Assembly: GCA_003508835.1 (NCBI GenBank)
Contig: PUFA01000021.1
Location: 7,294,501-7,358,500, forward strand
From: Eonycteris spelaea
Taxonomy: Eukaryota > Chordata > Mammalia > Chiroptera > Pteropodidae
Direction of reading: 5' to 3'
Length of the DNA: 64,000 nt
This document shows positions 1-12,649 of the stretch, in pieces (positions within the stretch are counted from its first letter, which is position 1; each line of letters begins with the position of its first letter). A program made the translations under genes and the position numbers. Below the pieces are notes generated by a model. It searched no databases, was not told where the DNA came from, and saw only the letters and a list, made by a program, of their open reading frames with translations.

Positions 1-52
1 AAAAAAATTATACACTCGTATTGGGAAAAGGCTTTCTTAGTTTATCACCTAG

Positions 53-54
<2 letters not shown>

Positions 55-83
<29 letters not shown>
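55..83. repeat. (AC)n microsatellite
   Basis: About 14 perfect AC units in intergenic DNA. Confidence 0.95.
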
Positions 84-85
<2 letters not shown>

Positions 86-1592
86 GCTGCTATAGAGACA
101 GCTTATTGTTCTTTCTTGCCAGCACCCACTCCCTTCTTTTTTCCGTAAGATCATACTTCCAATGCTTTCAGGAACCGATTTCCTGATGTGCACCCCTTAT
201 GACTCACCATCGCCACTCTCTACTCCTATCTCAAAACCAAGCCCTGTCCTGTCACGGCCACACCCTCCAGGCCACGTGACATGCATGGGGAAGTGATCTG
301 AGCCAAGCCAGGCACAAGGGCTCTGCTAGAGTTCTCAGGAAAAACGACTCTCTCTTCAGGGTCTTGGGAACGAAGGATCCAGTAAGATGAATGGAATGAC
401 TCTGTTGAAGGAGTGAAGAAGGGGGAGGGGAATAGTGTTGCAGAGGGGCAGGAGGACATCGGGGGAAAATACGGAAGGAAATAAAATATGAGGAAGAAAA
501 AGGAAAAGAAGACAATGATCGAGAACCCCCTGTACAACACATCTTTGAAATAAATTATTTTAGCCTTAGGATGGTATTTGAGCCCAAAAAATCACTTTCA
601 ATTATAAAATGGAAGGGAGTTACCAATTTTCAAGGGTTGAATTTCTTTAAATCACTATATTAAATCTTGCTGTTTGGGGAAGTCCCTTAGAATTAAGGCA
701 GAAAAAAATGGTCTACTGCTGGGAGTGAAAAAATACTTTCATTAAGAAAGGAGGCTGTGAGTGTCTGTCTGCCTTTTTGATTCTGTTATATCTTATACAG
801 AAGTCTAGATAAGAACACTTTTTATTTCTCTTCATTATTCTCTATTGAAATTGATGACATTTAAAGGAAATGTAAGGATAATGAGAAAGATGTGATTTAT
901 TATTATTCAGAACATTTTAATGATCAGAGAAACCAAGAGTTTATGGTAGCATAAAATACTTAATGTCACATTCTGTATTTACCAAAATGGATGCACAATT
1001 ATGTCAACTAATTTATACTTAATCGATTGCTGAAATAATTTATTTATGAAAGTTAACTTGAATCACATTGCAATTAGTGAGAGTACTGGGATGGGGGAGC
1101 ATAAATAGTGTAAATAAATAACGAAGCAAAAGAAATAAATGAAAAGGGACTAGGGCTCATACTTAGAAGCAACTGGGCTGTGTGTTCTTCCCTTGCATGG
1201 ACAATAAGAACATAACCTGGTGTGCAAATGGCACTGAGATGTAGAACAGGCTGATCTGGGTTTCAGGGAATGACTTTATTTCACCCCAACCCACTACTGT
1301 TCCAACGTGCTCTGTCCACAATCGTGCCCCCGCCATTTGCTACTATTTGGGGAAGACGCCATTGTTCTCTGGCCATTTTCAGTTTTAAGAACAGCTCTAC
1401 TCAGGTATTCTCCATTCTTCAGACATCCAAGGGGAAGAAACCCCCTAGAAAAAGTTCTCACCTATCTCTTCTGCCTGTCTCCCTACTTCTTGAATAGCAG
1501 TTGTCTCAGACTGCCTGTGACTGGATGGGTAAGTTAATTCTGGGATAAGGTTTCTAGCTGAAATTTAAAACAAACAAAAAAAAAGACTAAAG
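84..1592. other. Intergenic, nothing recognised
   Basis: AT-rich DNA. Short open frames here have no family resemblance and lack splice or start context. No repeat family was recognised with confidence. Confidence 0.5.
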
Positions 1593-2032
1593 GCATGTGT
1601 ATGAGTTTGCTACGGCTTCCATAACAAAAGTGCCACAAACTGGGAGGCTTCAGTGACAGAGGTGACTGTCTCACAGTTCTAGAGGCTAGAAGTCTGAGGT
1701 CAAGGTTCTGATAGGCTGGCTCCTCCTGAGGCTCATGAGGGAGAAATGCATCCCACACTTCTCTCTCGTCTGCTGCTTCGCTGCTGAAATCTTTGCTGTC
1801 CCTGACTTCTACAGCACGTCAGTCTCTGCCTTCGTCTTCACGTGGGCTCTCTCCTACGTCTAGGTTCAAATGCCCTCTCTTCATAAGGGCACCAGTCATT
1901 AGATGATGGCCCTGCCCTACTCCAGCATGGCCTTATCTTAGTGAATTACTTCGTGGCAACCCTATTTCCAAATAAGATCACACTCCATGGTATGGAGGGT
2001 TTAGGTCTTTACATGATTCAGCCCACAACGTA
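1593..2032 (-). mobile_element. MaLR-type LTR (MLT1/MST-like), minus orientation
   Basis: The plus strand carries the reverse complement of a MaLR LTR: CCATAACAAAAGTGCCACAA near the start, CTCACAGTTCTAGAGGC, then TAAGGGCACCAGTCATTAGA, CCCTATTTCCAAATAAGATC and an end near ATTCAGCCCACAACGTA. The length of about 440 bp is typical of a solo LTR. Confidence 0.75.
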
Positions 2033-3782
2033 ATGCAAAAGGAGATTTGAGTTGATGGAAAAGAATCAGCGGACTTGGAAACAGAGCAATATAGAGATCA
2101 TGAAATCCGAAAAAAAAAGAATTAGGAAAAATAAATGGAGCTTCAGAGCAATGCGGGCATCATTAAACACACCAATAAGTGCATAATAAAGTAAAAGGAA
2201 GAGAAAATATAGTCAAAAAAGAATAATAATGCCTGAAGTTGATTGGGATTAGAGGGTTGGGTGTAGGGAGCAAGAAAGAGATGAGAACCAGTAGAATAGG
2301 TGGGGTATAAACATAGCTAAAAATGTTTTATAGCAGGAATATCTGTTGAGTTTTCATTTCTATTACGTGCTGCGCTTTGTTATTCCGCCACACTGCCCGA
2401 CTCGTCAGCGTCATTCTACTGCACACGATGAACATGTGTGATTCGTTTAGGGAAAACTAAGAAAAAGAAACCACGAAGGTAGAGAAGAAAGCACTGAACA
2501 CAAGCAGGCAAATGGAAGGAAGACGGAGAAATAAAAGCCAGAGTCAACTAAGCCATAACGCCCAGAAATCCGCTGATAAACTACAAGAAAGGTTGGGTTT
2601 CACGCTACGGTTCAGATGGGGTTTGAACTAGTTTTAACTCAATCTTCAGAGGTGAGGAAAAACCAGCCAGATTTTTATTATAAATATATTTCTATTACAA
2701 ATATACTTATAAGTTCAAAAATGGAAAACGTGATTACTGTCCAAATGATACTAAATGACTCCAAAAACTTTATGGCAAAATAACTTGGTCTTCGTTGCTT
2801 TTTCTTAAGTTACTACATGGCTTCAAAATATGTCTGAACAGAGCACATGGATTTTACTGCTTCTTTCTTTCCTCACATAAAAGTGTGTTCTTCCTTTAAG
2901 GGTGATCTAATTCACAGCAGTTTTTGCATACTTTAGAGGACTACGAATAAGTTGAACATACAACTGTGATTTCCACTGTAAGATCATTTTCCCACCTTTC
3001 AGTACGAATCTTAGCAGTGGGAAAGGCTCCCAAACTCAGCAGGTGCACCCACAATCCAGCAAAACCTCAGACATACCCCTGCAGCAACCTGACGTTCTCA
3101 CCGTGTGGGATCTTTTGAAAATTCTGTACTCGGTTTTTTTTTCAAGGTGACCTTTTGTGGAACAGATAAACACTCTTTGAAAGTGACTGTAAATCTTAGA
3201 TCTGAGGAAATCTGCAATCAGTAATCAAATATATGCAAATGAAGAAAAGAGGGAAGTGACCTAAAAGAGAAGTCTTTGTTTGGAGAGAATCTCCGGTTTT
3301 TTGGGTTTTTGTGTGTTTTTTTCCACTGGGGCGTAACTGCCATACAGGTGATATCAGGATTTTTCTATTTTTAGTGTCATGTACCACTGCAGCTGCCCTC
3401 TTTCCCTAACGCTGTAAGAACAGCCTCTTTTCTCGGATTAGAAATCCTCACTATAACCTCGTCCTTTCCTTGGAATACAAAACTGTGTTTTGCGGAGTTA
3501 AGAGCAGCCTCTGGCTGAGACAGAGCAGAATGAAAGCACAGCTGAGAAACCAGCAGCACAGTCCCCTGACCCTGAGTGACCCTGAAGGTCAAGGAACAAC
3601 TGACAGGAGTTTGTCTGCCAGCTGAACTGCAAGGTGAGCTGGTAAAGGCCAGCGAGGATTAATGCAGGGGACAGTGACCAGAAGAACCCTGGGCACCTCG
3701 AGGGATGGCCACACGCTGCAGCCAGGCACGCTACACCACTGAGGGCTGCGTAGCCTTGAGGCTGGCCAAACGAACATTTTTA

Positions 3783-3890
3783 AGCCTCAGTTTTTCTTAT
3801 ATGTAAAAAGAAGATAGTACTTTTTACCTCACAGCATTGTTCTGGGCCTAAGTGAGACATTGTGGGTAAAACACTTATATACTAATTTGG
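3783..3890 (+). repeat. MIR fragment
   Basis: It matches the MIR core order: CCTCAGTTTTTCTTATATGT, AAAGAAGATAGTACTTTTTA, CCTCACAGCATTGT and then AAGTGAGA. Confidence 0.55.
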
Positions 3891-5194
3891 CAAATATTGT
3901 TTTTCTTTCCTACTGTTATCCCCAACTTATAAAATAGGCTTAAAACAAAATCTTTACAAACAAGGTTTGATAATGATTTATAAATATTTCCTTTAAACAG
4001 AGTGGTTTTGTTGTTAATAAACATAACGTGGAGAATTCATGGCCATAATTAGAATGGAAGGAGGTCTGAGCTGCAATTTCTGAAGCTTGGTGGAGTGAAG
4101 GGGACAATCATGTCACCTAGATGCTCCACACCTGATATCGCTTCCTAATAAATTATTAATTTAAATCAGTAAACTTAAAGTTATGAAGAGAGAAACAGTA
4201 CCACTGAGTCTTGTAACCTCTTTCACAGACCGTCAACAGGTCTCCACTCTTCCAATGCACTGTCTGCCTGTCATTTTTCATCTATGCAAATGAATAGGAG
4301 GCAGATGGCAGGGGTTATAATCATCTTCTGGTTCTAACTGGCACTTTCTCTTCTGCAAAATAAAAGTCATTTCATTAACCAATATTTGAGCAATTGACCA
4401 ACTGATAACTTTGAATAAGTATACATAATTCATCTAGGATGATATACAGAAATGCTGTTTTAGGAAGTCTCAGGGCTGACAGTAACTGGCCAGCTTGGAA
4501 CTCACTACAAATTCATGGACTTACAGAGCTGCTGGAACATAGGTTTCTTTGTGTTTTCAAGGAATCGGCATTTGTTATTTGCTGTATAAAGAGGGCATCA
4601 CAGATGGTTATTGGTGCCTGTCGAGTAAGAACACCCAAACCTGCAGAGAATTTTTATAGAAATGTATGTGAGCCAAACGGAGGTTATACCTGGAAGCAAG
4701 ATCTCAACAGACAGAGATAAATACTTGCGAGGATAACAGTTCGAAGTTTCTTTCTGTGCATTTGAATTAAGGAGGGAACGTGAGGAAGATGACGTGAAGG
4801 TGACAGAAAGCAACTCAGAATTGGATGACAGGACAGTTTAAGACTATGTGTGCCTTTTGGAGGCGGTCACGTGGAGATCAGGTTATAGGGTAGTTAAGAT
4901 TCTATGCTCTGTTGAGAGGTCCGAAAGGGTGACCAGATACCAGAAGGAAGGTTCTGAAAGGACATTTCGAAGGTGTATTAACCTGGATGCACAGGGCCTG
5001 CTTAAGGCAATGACAGGCCTTTTAGTAAATAAGTAGTATGCCTGGAGCATTACCACTGACACGACCCGCCCAGTTAGGGATTTATGCTCAGGTCACCCTA
5101 TGAGGTTACTTTGCATAGAACCCCTTTTATTATTCACACACCTTCTGTAATAAAATATAATAAAAGCTAGTACTTCCTGAATGATGGATGATAG

Positions 5195-5325
5195 GATCCA
5201 CTCTCGCTAATTAACTGGCTTTGAGCAAGTTACCTAAACTCTCTAAGCCTTGTGTTCTTCGTCTGGAAAATACGAGGTGCTAACAATAATAGCTGCGTGA
5301 TAGGATATTTATGAGGGTTAATTAA
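5195..5325 (+). repeat. MIR fragment
   Basis: GAGCAAGTTACCTAAACTCT followed by AAGCCTTGTGTTCTTCGTCT and ATGAGGGTTAATTAAG follows the MIR consensus order. Confidence 0.6.
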
Positions 5326-5681
5326 GTTCGGGCTGAGTAGAACTTTGCCGAACTTTAATATTCAGGCAAGTCAGTAGGAATCTTGGTAAAACGTAGATTC
5401 TGACTGAGGAAGTATATATTTCATTGCTGCTGGTCCTCAGACCATCCTTTCTGTAGCAAGGCTTGAAAGAAGTTATCTCAGGCCAGGCACACCATAAATA
5501 TTCAGTAAGTACTAGCTTTATTATAATGATTATTATTAATTAAAAACCCCCAATCAAAGGACTCCACACGCCAGCATTCCTTTCAGCTATGCAATACCTC
5601 CTTAATTTTCTACTAATCCGCAAGAACAGTGTTTTTCAAGAAAAGTTCATACAGAAAAATTAAAATAATATTGGGGTAGTA

Positions 5682-6122
5682 GGCTGAATAATAGCCACCC
5701 AAAGACATCAAGTCCTCTATCCAGACCAGATTAAAAGATACTGGAGCCTGTAATGTTATTTTATAAGGATAAAAGTTCCTTGTGAATGTGAGATAAGGAG
5801 ATCCTGAATTATCTGGGTAGGCCCTACGTAGTATCACAAGCATCATTATAAGAGAAAGACCGAGGGAGATGAAACAGGTGCACAGAGGAGAAGGTGATGG
5901 GAAAAGGGCAGGGAATGGACCTAGGGGACCGGAAGCCGAGGAATTCCAGCAGCTGCCAGAAGCTGGAAAAGGGAGGATTGTCCCCTAGAGCTTCCAGAGA
6001 GACTACAGCCCTGTGGGCACCTTGACTTTGAACTTCTGGCCTCCAGAATGGTGAAAGAATATGTTCTTGTTGTTTTAAGTCACCTAGTTTGTGCTAACTG
6101 GTTATGGCACTCACAGGACATG
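5682..6122 (+). mobile_element. MLT1-type MaLR LTR, plus orientation
   Basis: The order of motifs is that of MLT1: GGCTGAATAATAGCCACCCA, ATTATCTGGGTAGGCCCTAC, CATTATAAGAGAAAGACCGA, CAGCTGCCAGAAGCTGG, CTTCTGGCCTCCAGAATGGT and TGTTGTTTTAAGTCACCTAG. It is about 440 bp long. Confidence 0.8.
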
Positions 6123-6390
6123 AATATAATTGGTTTAAGAAAAATATCTATGTGTATACAAACGAAGTTGCTAATATCTCGAAAGCTAAGCACTTTACAG
6201 AGTAAATTATTTCTTTTTGCTTAAATAAAGATTCTAACCTTCAGGAAAAACAAAGAGACTGATGACATTTAACAAGGAGATTTTATTTTAGGAAATTAGA
6301 AAAATCTTATATTCTGCTTCCATGTAAAATGTAGAAAGTTTCAAAGAAAGTTGCCCCATTCTAACAGTGAGAAAAGGCCAGATAAACTAG

Positions 6391-6405
6391 AAAGTTTTAA
6401 CTTTT
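6391..6405. repeat. Target-site duplication, copy 1 (5S pseudogene)
   Basis: AAAGTTTTAACTTTT, identical to 6532-6546, directly flanks the 5S pseudogene. Confidence 0.9.
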
Positions 6406-6408
6406 TTT

Positions 6409-6530
6409 GAATGCCTACAGCACCTGGTCTTCCTAGGTGGTCTCCCAGCCAAGTACTAACCAGGTCCGACCCTGCTTAGTTTCCGAGATCAGACAGAATC
6501 AGGTGTGTTCAGGGTGGCATGGCCCTAGAC
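6409..6530 (-). pseudogene. 5S rRNA retropseudogene
   Basis: Read on the minus strand, the whole length follows 5S rRNA, from GTCTAGGGCCATGCCACCCT through TCTGATCTCGGAAACTAAGC and CCTGGTTAGTACTTGG to GGTGCTGTAGGC. About 15 substitutions separate it from the functional gene, several in the internal promoter region. It ends in a short A tail, and a perfect 15-bp direct repeat flanks it, so it was inserted by L1-type retroposition. A member of a 5S-derived SINE family is an alternative. Confidence 0.9.
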
Positions 6531-6531
6531 T

Positions 6532-6546
6532 AAAGTTTTAACTTTT
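6532..6546. repeat. Target-site duplication, copy 2 (5S pseudogene)
   Basis: A perfect second copy of the 15-bp sequence at 6391-6405. Confidence 0.9.
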
Positions 6547-6549
6547 GTT

Positions 6550-6670
6550 AGAGACCTGGAATTGAAACCTTTGTTATGCTTCACTGGCCTAGATTATACT
6601 TTCAGTTTTCAAGAAACGCTCCCAGAATTCTCACTGCAGCATTTCTGTAAGGTTTTGCAGGGGTTGACCC
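6550..6670 (+). repeat. Dispersed repeat copy, unnamed family
   Basis: This segment shares the block CCTTTGTTATGCTTCACTGG followed by CCTAGA with the reverse complement of about 10330-10460, with scattered further matches (GAAAC, CCAGAATT, GCAGCAT/GAAGCAT). I do not recognise the family. Confidence 0.6.
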
Positions 6671-6849
6671 AGAGGATGTCTGATGCCTCCCTGGAACCCT
6701 GCACAATCTAGAAGAGGCCAGGAGTCAGCTGTGCTCAGCCTTTGCCTGGGAGAGTGCTGAGTGTTACCAAAAAGCACCCAGCTGTCTCCCCTGAAGAACT
6801 GGAAAAGAGAAATGCGTTATTTGGTCATCACAGGTTGTTTTCCATATGT

Positions 6850-7330
6850 AACCATATGTTAAAAAGAGTTTTTTAAAAACCTGACAGTCCAGAATTTCAT
6901 ACCCAACAAGATATTTGGGTGAGACAAAAATGTTTCTGGACAACGAAAGCTGGGAAATGTCAGCAGAAATGTTCTTCAAGAAGTGTTCAAAGAAGTTCAT
7001 TGTCAAAAAAGTTCATCATCACCCAAAAAGCAGTACGATAGCAGATTTAAACTTAGATCTGCACAAAGAAATGAAGAGTGACAACGACAGAAAAAGTAAG
7101 GTAAAAATAAAAGGCTTTTCTCTGATTTTTAATAACTGTAAAAAATAGACTAAGACAAAGCGAGTTGCAATGTATTATGGGGCTTATAACTCATGTAAAA
7201 GTAAAATGCATAATAATGAAAGAAGGGATGAGAGGGCGGGATTGTAAGGCTCTAGTGCATGAAATGATATAATTTGAAAGTAGATTGTGATAAGCAAACG
7301 GTTTTATTGTGAACCCTTGTAAAAGAACAG
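6850..7330 (+). mobile_element. L1M 3' UTR fragment
   Basis: CCAGAATTTCATACCCAACA, GACAACGAAAGCTGGGAAAT, GTTCTTCAAG and GAAATGAAGAGTGACAACGA follow the order of ancient L1M 3' UTRs. The open frame across it is not a real gene. Confidence 0.6.
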
Positions 7331-7839
7331 TTGCACTGAACACTTGTTAAAAACGGCATGCGATACTCAACGAAAACTATTGCAATAAGGGAGAGAGATT
7401 TCGACTCCACTGAAACAAAAGGCAGGAGGATTTTTCAATGCTGGGCTGACCTAATGGAAAAGTCCTGGAGGACATTACAGAGGAGCTTTGTCAGCGCGCT
7501 TAAGCCATCTGTGTTTGCTAATTGTCACTCATCAAAAGGAGGCTCCCACCCTCCCCCAGAGACCAGGAGGAGAGAGGGGCCTATCTTTCTTGATGATTTC
7601 ATTTCAAAGGGATGACTCCTTAGTCCTTGAGAAAGAGTGACATCCTAAAGGCGCAGAGAAAAAACTTTAGAATTACAAGTTTATTAAAGCATATGCTCTA
7701 AGAAAAGGCAAGTCATGGGCTTATATGAAGGAAGAAACCTGCCTAAAGCTGAGTCAAGGCATCCTGGCTGCCCTAGAACATAAATCAAAATGAAGGGGAA
7801 ATGACTGAGTTATAACTAATAAGCCCATGTTGGAGATAA
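7331..7839. other. Intergenic, nothing recognised
   Basis: It holds a short open frame without family resemblance. It may be more diverged L1 sequence. Confidence 0.4.
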
Positions 7840-8270
7840 AATGAGATCATAAACAATACTCAATCCAAAAGCAGACAGAAAAAGGGAAAAAAGGAACATA
7901 GATGGAACAGATAGAAAACTAGTAAGATGGTAGATTTAAATCAGAACGTATTCATAACTGCATGAAATATACATGGTCAAAACATCCCAATTAAAAGACA
8001 GAGGTTATCTGCTCATATTAAAAAGCAAGAGTGAATTACGTAAGAAACTTTATATAAATATAAAGGCATCGCTAGGTTAAAAAAGATAAAAAATAAGAAG
8101 GACGAAAAATATAATAAAAAGAAATCTGGAGTGGCTGCATTAATATCAAAAAAGAAGCATCAGAAGAATGACTGTGACCAAGGATAAAGGGAAATATTAC
8201 AAACTAACAAAGAGGTCAACCCACCATGGAGACATAACATCCTCAATGTGTCTATATCTAAAAACAGAGC
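7840..8270 (+). mobile_element. L1M 3' UTR fragment, continued
   Basis: AATACTCAATCCAAAAGCAG, GGAACATAGATGGAACAGAT, then TCAAAACATCCCAATTAAAA and AAGAAATCTGGAGTGGCTGC follow the L1M 3' region, collinear with 6850-7330. Confidence 0.55.
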
Positions 8271-8289
8271 TTCGAAATCCATGAGACAC

Positions 8290-8395
8290 TGTATAGTGTC
8301 TTGTCATCTGGGAGCTTGCTAGAAATGCGGAGCCTCGGGCCCTACGGATTATAACCTGCACTGGTAACGAGACCCCCACAATCTAACAACACCGA
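8290..8395 (+). mobile_element. hAT-Charlie-like DNA transposon fragment
   Basis: GCTTGCTAGAAATGCGGAGC then CTCGGGCCCTACGGATTATA resembles the common hAT-Charlie non-autonomous sequence (aaatgcagattcctgggccc type). It is short and diverged. Confidence 0.45.
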
Positions 8396-8470
8396 CACAG
8401 TGCATTATGCTGCATTTCTACTAAAGAACAAGCAGGTGGGATGGTTTCATAGCGGTTCTTCCAAACAAAA

Positions 8471-8511
8471 ACAATAATAATAACAATAATAACAATAATA
8501 ATAATAATAAA
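8471..8511. repeat. (AAT)n-type microsatellite
   Basis: Interrupted AAT/AAC units. Confidence 0.85.
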
Positions 8512-8514
8512 AGA

Positions 8515-8650
8515 AGGTAACTGTGAGGTGACAGGTTAATTAACTTGATTGCGGTGATTATTTCACAACGTATATGTATATCACATCACCAAGTTTTATA
8601 CCTAAATATATACACAATCTTTGATTGTCAATTATACCTCGACAGGGCTG
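8515..8650 (+). mobile_element. L1M 3' terminus
   Basis: GGTAACTGTGAGGTGACAGG, TTAACTTGATTGCGGTGATT, CACAACGTATATGTATATCA and CAATTATACCTCGACAGGGC are the standard end of L1M elements. Together with 6850-8270 it probably forms one old insertion broken by later events. Confidence 0.65.
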
Positions 8651-11600
8651 GGAAAAAAGTCAATGAAAATACATATAGTCCACCATAAACTTTCCAATGT
8701 CAATTTAAATAAGACAAGATGATTCAATAAACCGATAATCAACTCAGCCCAAAATTAAAATATTTTCATTTAAAAAAAATCTTTAGTTTCATGGGTTCAT
8801 AGATCGATAGAATAATTCAGCAACAATATTTCCTAATAAAGATTTGAAAGTTGAAGACTACGCAGAAGAGATTGTTAATATGACAAATATTCCGGCATCA
8901 TTTTTAAAAAGGACTTTTTACCACCTCAACTCCCGTTAGTTATGTAACGGCCCTAAACTGTTTGGACCATGAACATGTTTCCCAACGATTTGATCGATGA
9001 GTGTTTTTAACAGCACTGCTTGTTTATACGTCAGGGCAGAGATTCTCTGCTCTTGCTGCTTTCCTCGGAGGCCCTGGCCCTGCCCCCAGATATTTTTATT
9101 CCATTTCGACTATGGTGAGACCTTTGCATCAGTATTTTTTCAAAGCTCCCCAGATAAGAATCATTATTTAAACAAATTAAGATTTTGCTCAAACACACAC
9201 AAGTCACTTTGATGGCATCCCGATATCAGTTGTTTATGTCACACCTCCCTCTTGTCATCTCATGGGCATGGTCACTGGTTTGTGAATAAAATACTCTTCC
9301 TTGCTAGTCCAACCTGGCACAAAGGGAAAGCGGTATCATCTGACAATTTACAGCGTGAATACTAGCATCAGACACCAGCATTAAACGGCGTAACAGCACA
9401 CCTACTTCGAGTGTTTATGAAATACCACGCAGAGAGAAACTGTAGAGGTTGGAAAGCTTCACTCTGGAGTCGACTGAAAACACACATCAAAACTACAAAG
9501 ACGAGAGGAACCCCAAGAAGTCGATTCTCTTAAATCGATAACAGGAGGGGATGGAGTTGGAGGGAAAGCTGGGCTTAATGTCTTCTGAGAAGGAGTTGGA
9601 AAACTTGCACCTGACTGCCAGGGTCACCTCCTAAAGAACTGTCCTCCTGCCAGGTGGTGGCAGCCACGTCCCTCTGCCTCGCCTGAACTGACCCGTAACA
9701 GGGACCAGGAGAGGAACTCACTTTTGCAGAGCACTCCTTTGTCCCGGGCACTGTCCTATTGTTTGTCTCTACTCTTCTAGGAGGCACTCACACTCCTATT
9801 TCTAGGTGCCCCAGACAACAGCAGCCACTGCCAGGTGATTGAGTCTGGCAAGTAGCCGGTTAAGGTAGGAAAACTAGAACCTTCATCAGAGCAGAGCTGG
9901 GAGCTAGGGCTTGACCTGGGCTTGCAGGTGGGGGTGGGAGTCAGCCTCCTAATTTAGAACTCTGACTTCTTCCCGTGGACATATTTTGTTACAGAGCAGG
10001 CTCTGTACCTATGATTAGTGTCCCAGATACTTGCAAAGATACTCATGGCTAATAGAGCCCTTAGGGAGCTGGTTGGAGCCTTAAAAAAAAACAACAAAAC
10101 AAAAAAAAAAAAACTGAACAAATACATGATCGGCTGAGCCAGGAGATTCAGGTTTATGACTATTGTCCTATGAGGTACCATTTGGTTTTGGCATTCACGA
10201 ACTTTTCCTTTTGGAACATAATAGTATTCATTTCTATTGAAACGCGCCAGGATGGGTTTGAACCTGCAGCTTCTATCCTGGTCTCATATGTGAGATGTAG
10301 AATTCCTTTAACATGAGTAAAATTGGGAAGACAACCTGTGATAGTCATGGGTCAGCCACAGCCCGCATTATAAAGATGCTTCACTGAAAATTCTGGCTGT
10401 GTTTCCTGAAGGGCAAAAGAATAGTCTAGGCCAGTGAAGCATAACAAACAAAGGTCTCTGAGTCCAGGTGTCTGTCTAAACGCAAGCATTGCTCCGTGGG
10501 GGTCTTTTCTGAAGCCATTAACAGTTCAGTCTGATGAGAACCACGGATATGACTGAAGGTGGTGACAAGATAGAGAAAAGAGGCTTGATGCAAAGACACA
10601 CTCTGAAGGTTTTATAACTCGGAAGAGGTTTCCCGGTCTACGTACTCCTGTGAACCGCCTTTATATTAGGGGCTGCAGATCCCGTAATGCCACACTCACC
10701 AGAAAGCACCCTCCTGTAGCAGGGGCTATGTGCTGTGGATTCTGTCCCAGCAAAAGCATGAGGACATCATTGCAGCAACACACAGACCCACACCATAGAC
10801 AACTGCATGGTCTGCAACAGGGCTGTCTGGTGTCATATTTCTCCCAGATGTATTGTTATAAATTATAAAGAGGCTGGCATGAAATTATAGTGCTAAGGTC
10901 TATTTAATTCCCAGATGATTTCTCATTCTCTTTCACATTCACCTAAAAAACCACTCTTAATATATGAAAAAGGGATTTAAATTTTCCTGAAATAAGCGAG
11001 TTATTTTTATTCATAGAGAAGACAGATTTTAGAACATTACGTGTTTGTTCTATGTATTGTACATAACACATATTTGTATTAGCAATAGTTTACCTACATC
11101 TAAATGCAAACATGTTGGTATCAGCAGGGATCAAAATAATTGATGAAATGTGCAATGGTTCTACTCCTGTAACATCAACTTATAAAAATTGTCTCACTAA
11201 TAACACATTCAGTTCAAGTTTATCAGTAAATCCCCCATCCTTACATGGCAACAATAGGAGTTAAATAAACTTGATCTGATTTTTTCCACTAAACACTATC
11301 GGTAGGACTTTTAGCATGGAGAATACGGATTAGGAAAACAAACAACAAACAAATAAAAATACCCCAAAATAGGTTAAAGCAACCTAGACATAGCCATTAG
11401 CTACATTCTCCAGTTAATGCTCAATATTCTGATTTCTAATATAATCAAAATACCTAGAAAAGAATTTTTGTTTTCCAAGAATATAACTAAGCTTACAACA
11501 ATGATCTTTTTAAAGTCCCTCATTTGTACCACTTATAAACCTTTGTGATCAGCAGTATAATGTATCAGGGGATATAAGATGTGAACAACAGCAGTTTATT

Positions 11601-12649
11601 ACATTCCTGAGACACTAAAAAACATTTTCACCATTTGCTAGAACAGCAAAAAGTTTCATTGGTACATGCAAATGATGACTTTTCAAATAATAAAACACTG
11701 AAATGTTTAATAAACTCTTTCCTACAGGTCTCCTGGGATTTGCTTTAAGTATTTGCATAAATAAATTATAAGTGAACAGATCACAGAGGACTGTGCTGAG
11801 CCAGGTGAAGCTCCACAGAGTGACTTTTAAACTGCACCCAGCAATAAAGAGGCGTGTTCACTGTCTGCTAGAGCACACGTTTTGCTTCATAATCCTTCAC
11901 ATATCTCCCCATTCCGTGACTTTCCAGACAGTCTCTTCGGTGCCCTTCATCACAGTTAATCTTTCTCCCTTCTCAAGTACTCATGAACACTCTATGTGGC
12001 CTTATTAAAATCGACTCCTGCACAAACTATGAGAGAAAATTTAATTGGCTTTCCAGGCAGGTCCGTTGGTGATTGCATTTAATATGAATGCCATGCATAT
12101 TCGCCTAAGTGAAGACATAATTGAAGAAAGGTTTTCATGGTACTCATACAACACTGCTAGTATCATCTGTCTTGGCTCTACCCACATGACGCACAGCAAG
12201 GAGCGATAACGTATGGCTCGATGAAAAATGGCATTTGGCATGCAAATTAAAGGGAGGGCAAGGCTCCCAGTCTTGGCTCTGCACCCACCCAACATAAACT
12301 CAAACTTGGAAACAATTAAGCTTGCCTATAAATCCAGAGCCTTGGGAAACTAATGGAATCCTAAATCAAGAAGGCACCAAGTAGGCAGAGGAAGAATACT
12401 CATTAGCCAGAACGCACGGTGGTTTTGCGAATGCTCCTCAGAGGGAGGGGCAGATCGGACTCTGACAAAACCACACAGTAAATCCTTTAAGGCGCTGAAA
12501 TTGTAATATTAGATCGCGATGCTGTCGGCATTTTGTAATGAGAACTTTGAAATCCAGGGGATCAAGAAGCTATTTTTGAAAGACTCGTTTAAAGAGTTTT
12601 GAGGGAATTATTCATTCATCGTCCTGCTCTGCCAGCCTTGTTTCTCACG
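8651..12649. other. Intergenic, mostly unrecognised
   Basis: No gene is seen. A possible diverged MIR lies around 9720-9960, an A-rich run at 10081-10113 and a dispersed repeat at 10330-10460. 12030-12300 is less repetitive and carries an octamer-type ATGCAAAT. Confidence 0.5.
10330..10460 (-). repeat. Dispersed repeat copy, unnamed family, inverted relative to 6550-6670
   Basis: The reverse complement carries TTTGTTATGCTTCACTGGCC and TAGACTATTCTTTT, matching 6550-6670. Confidence 0.6.

Larger units (their letters stand above)
2033..5681. other. Intergenic, mostly unrecognised, with MIR remnants
   Basis: No gene is seen. Two MIR-like pieces are listed separately (about 3783-3890 and 5195-5325). 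The rest is AT-rich and without clear motifs. Confidence 0.5.
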
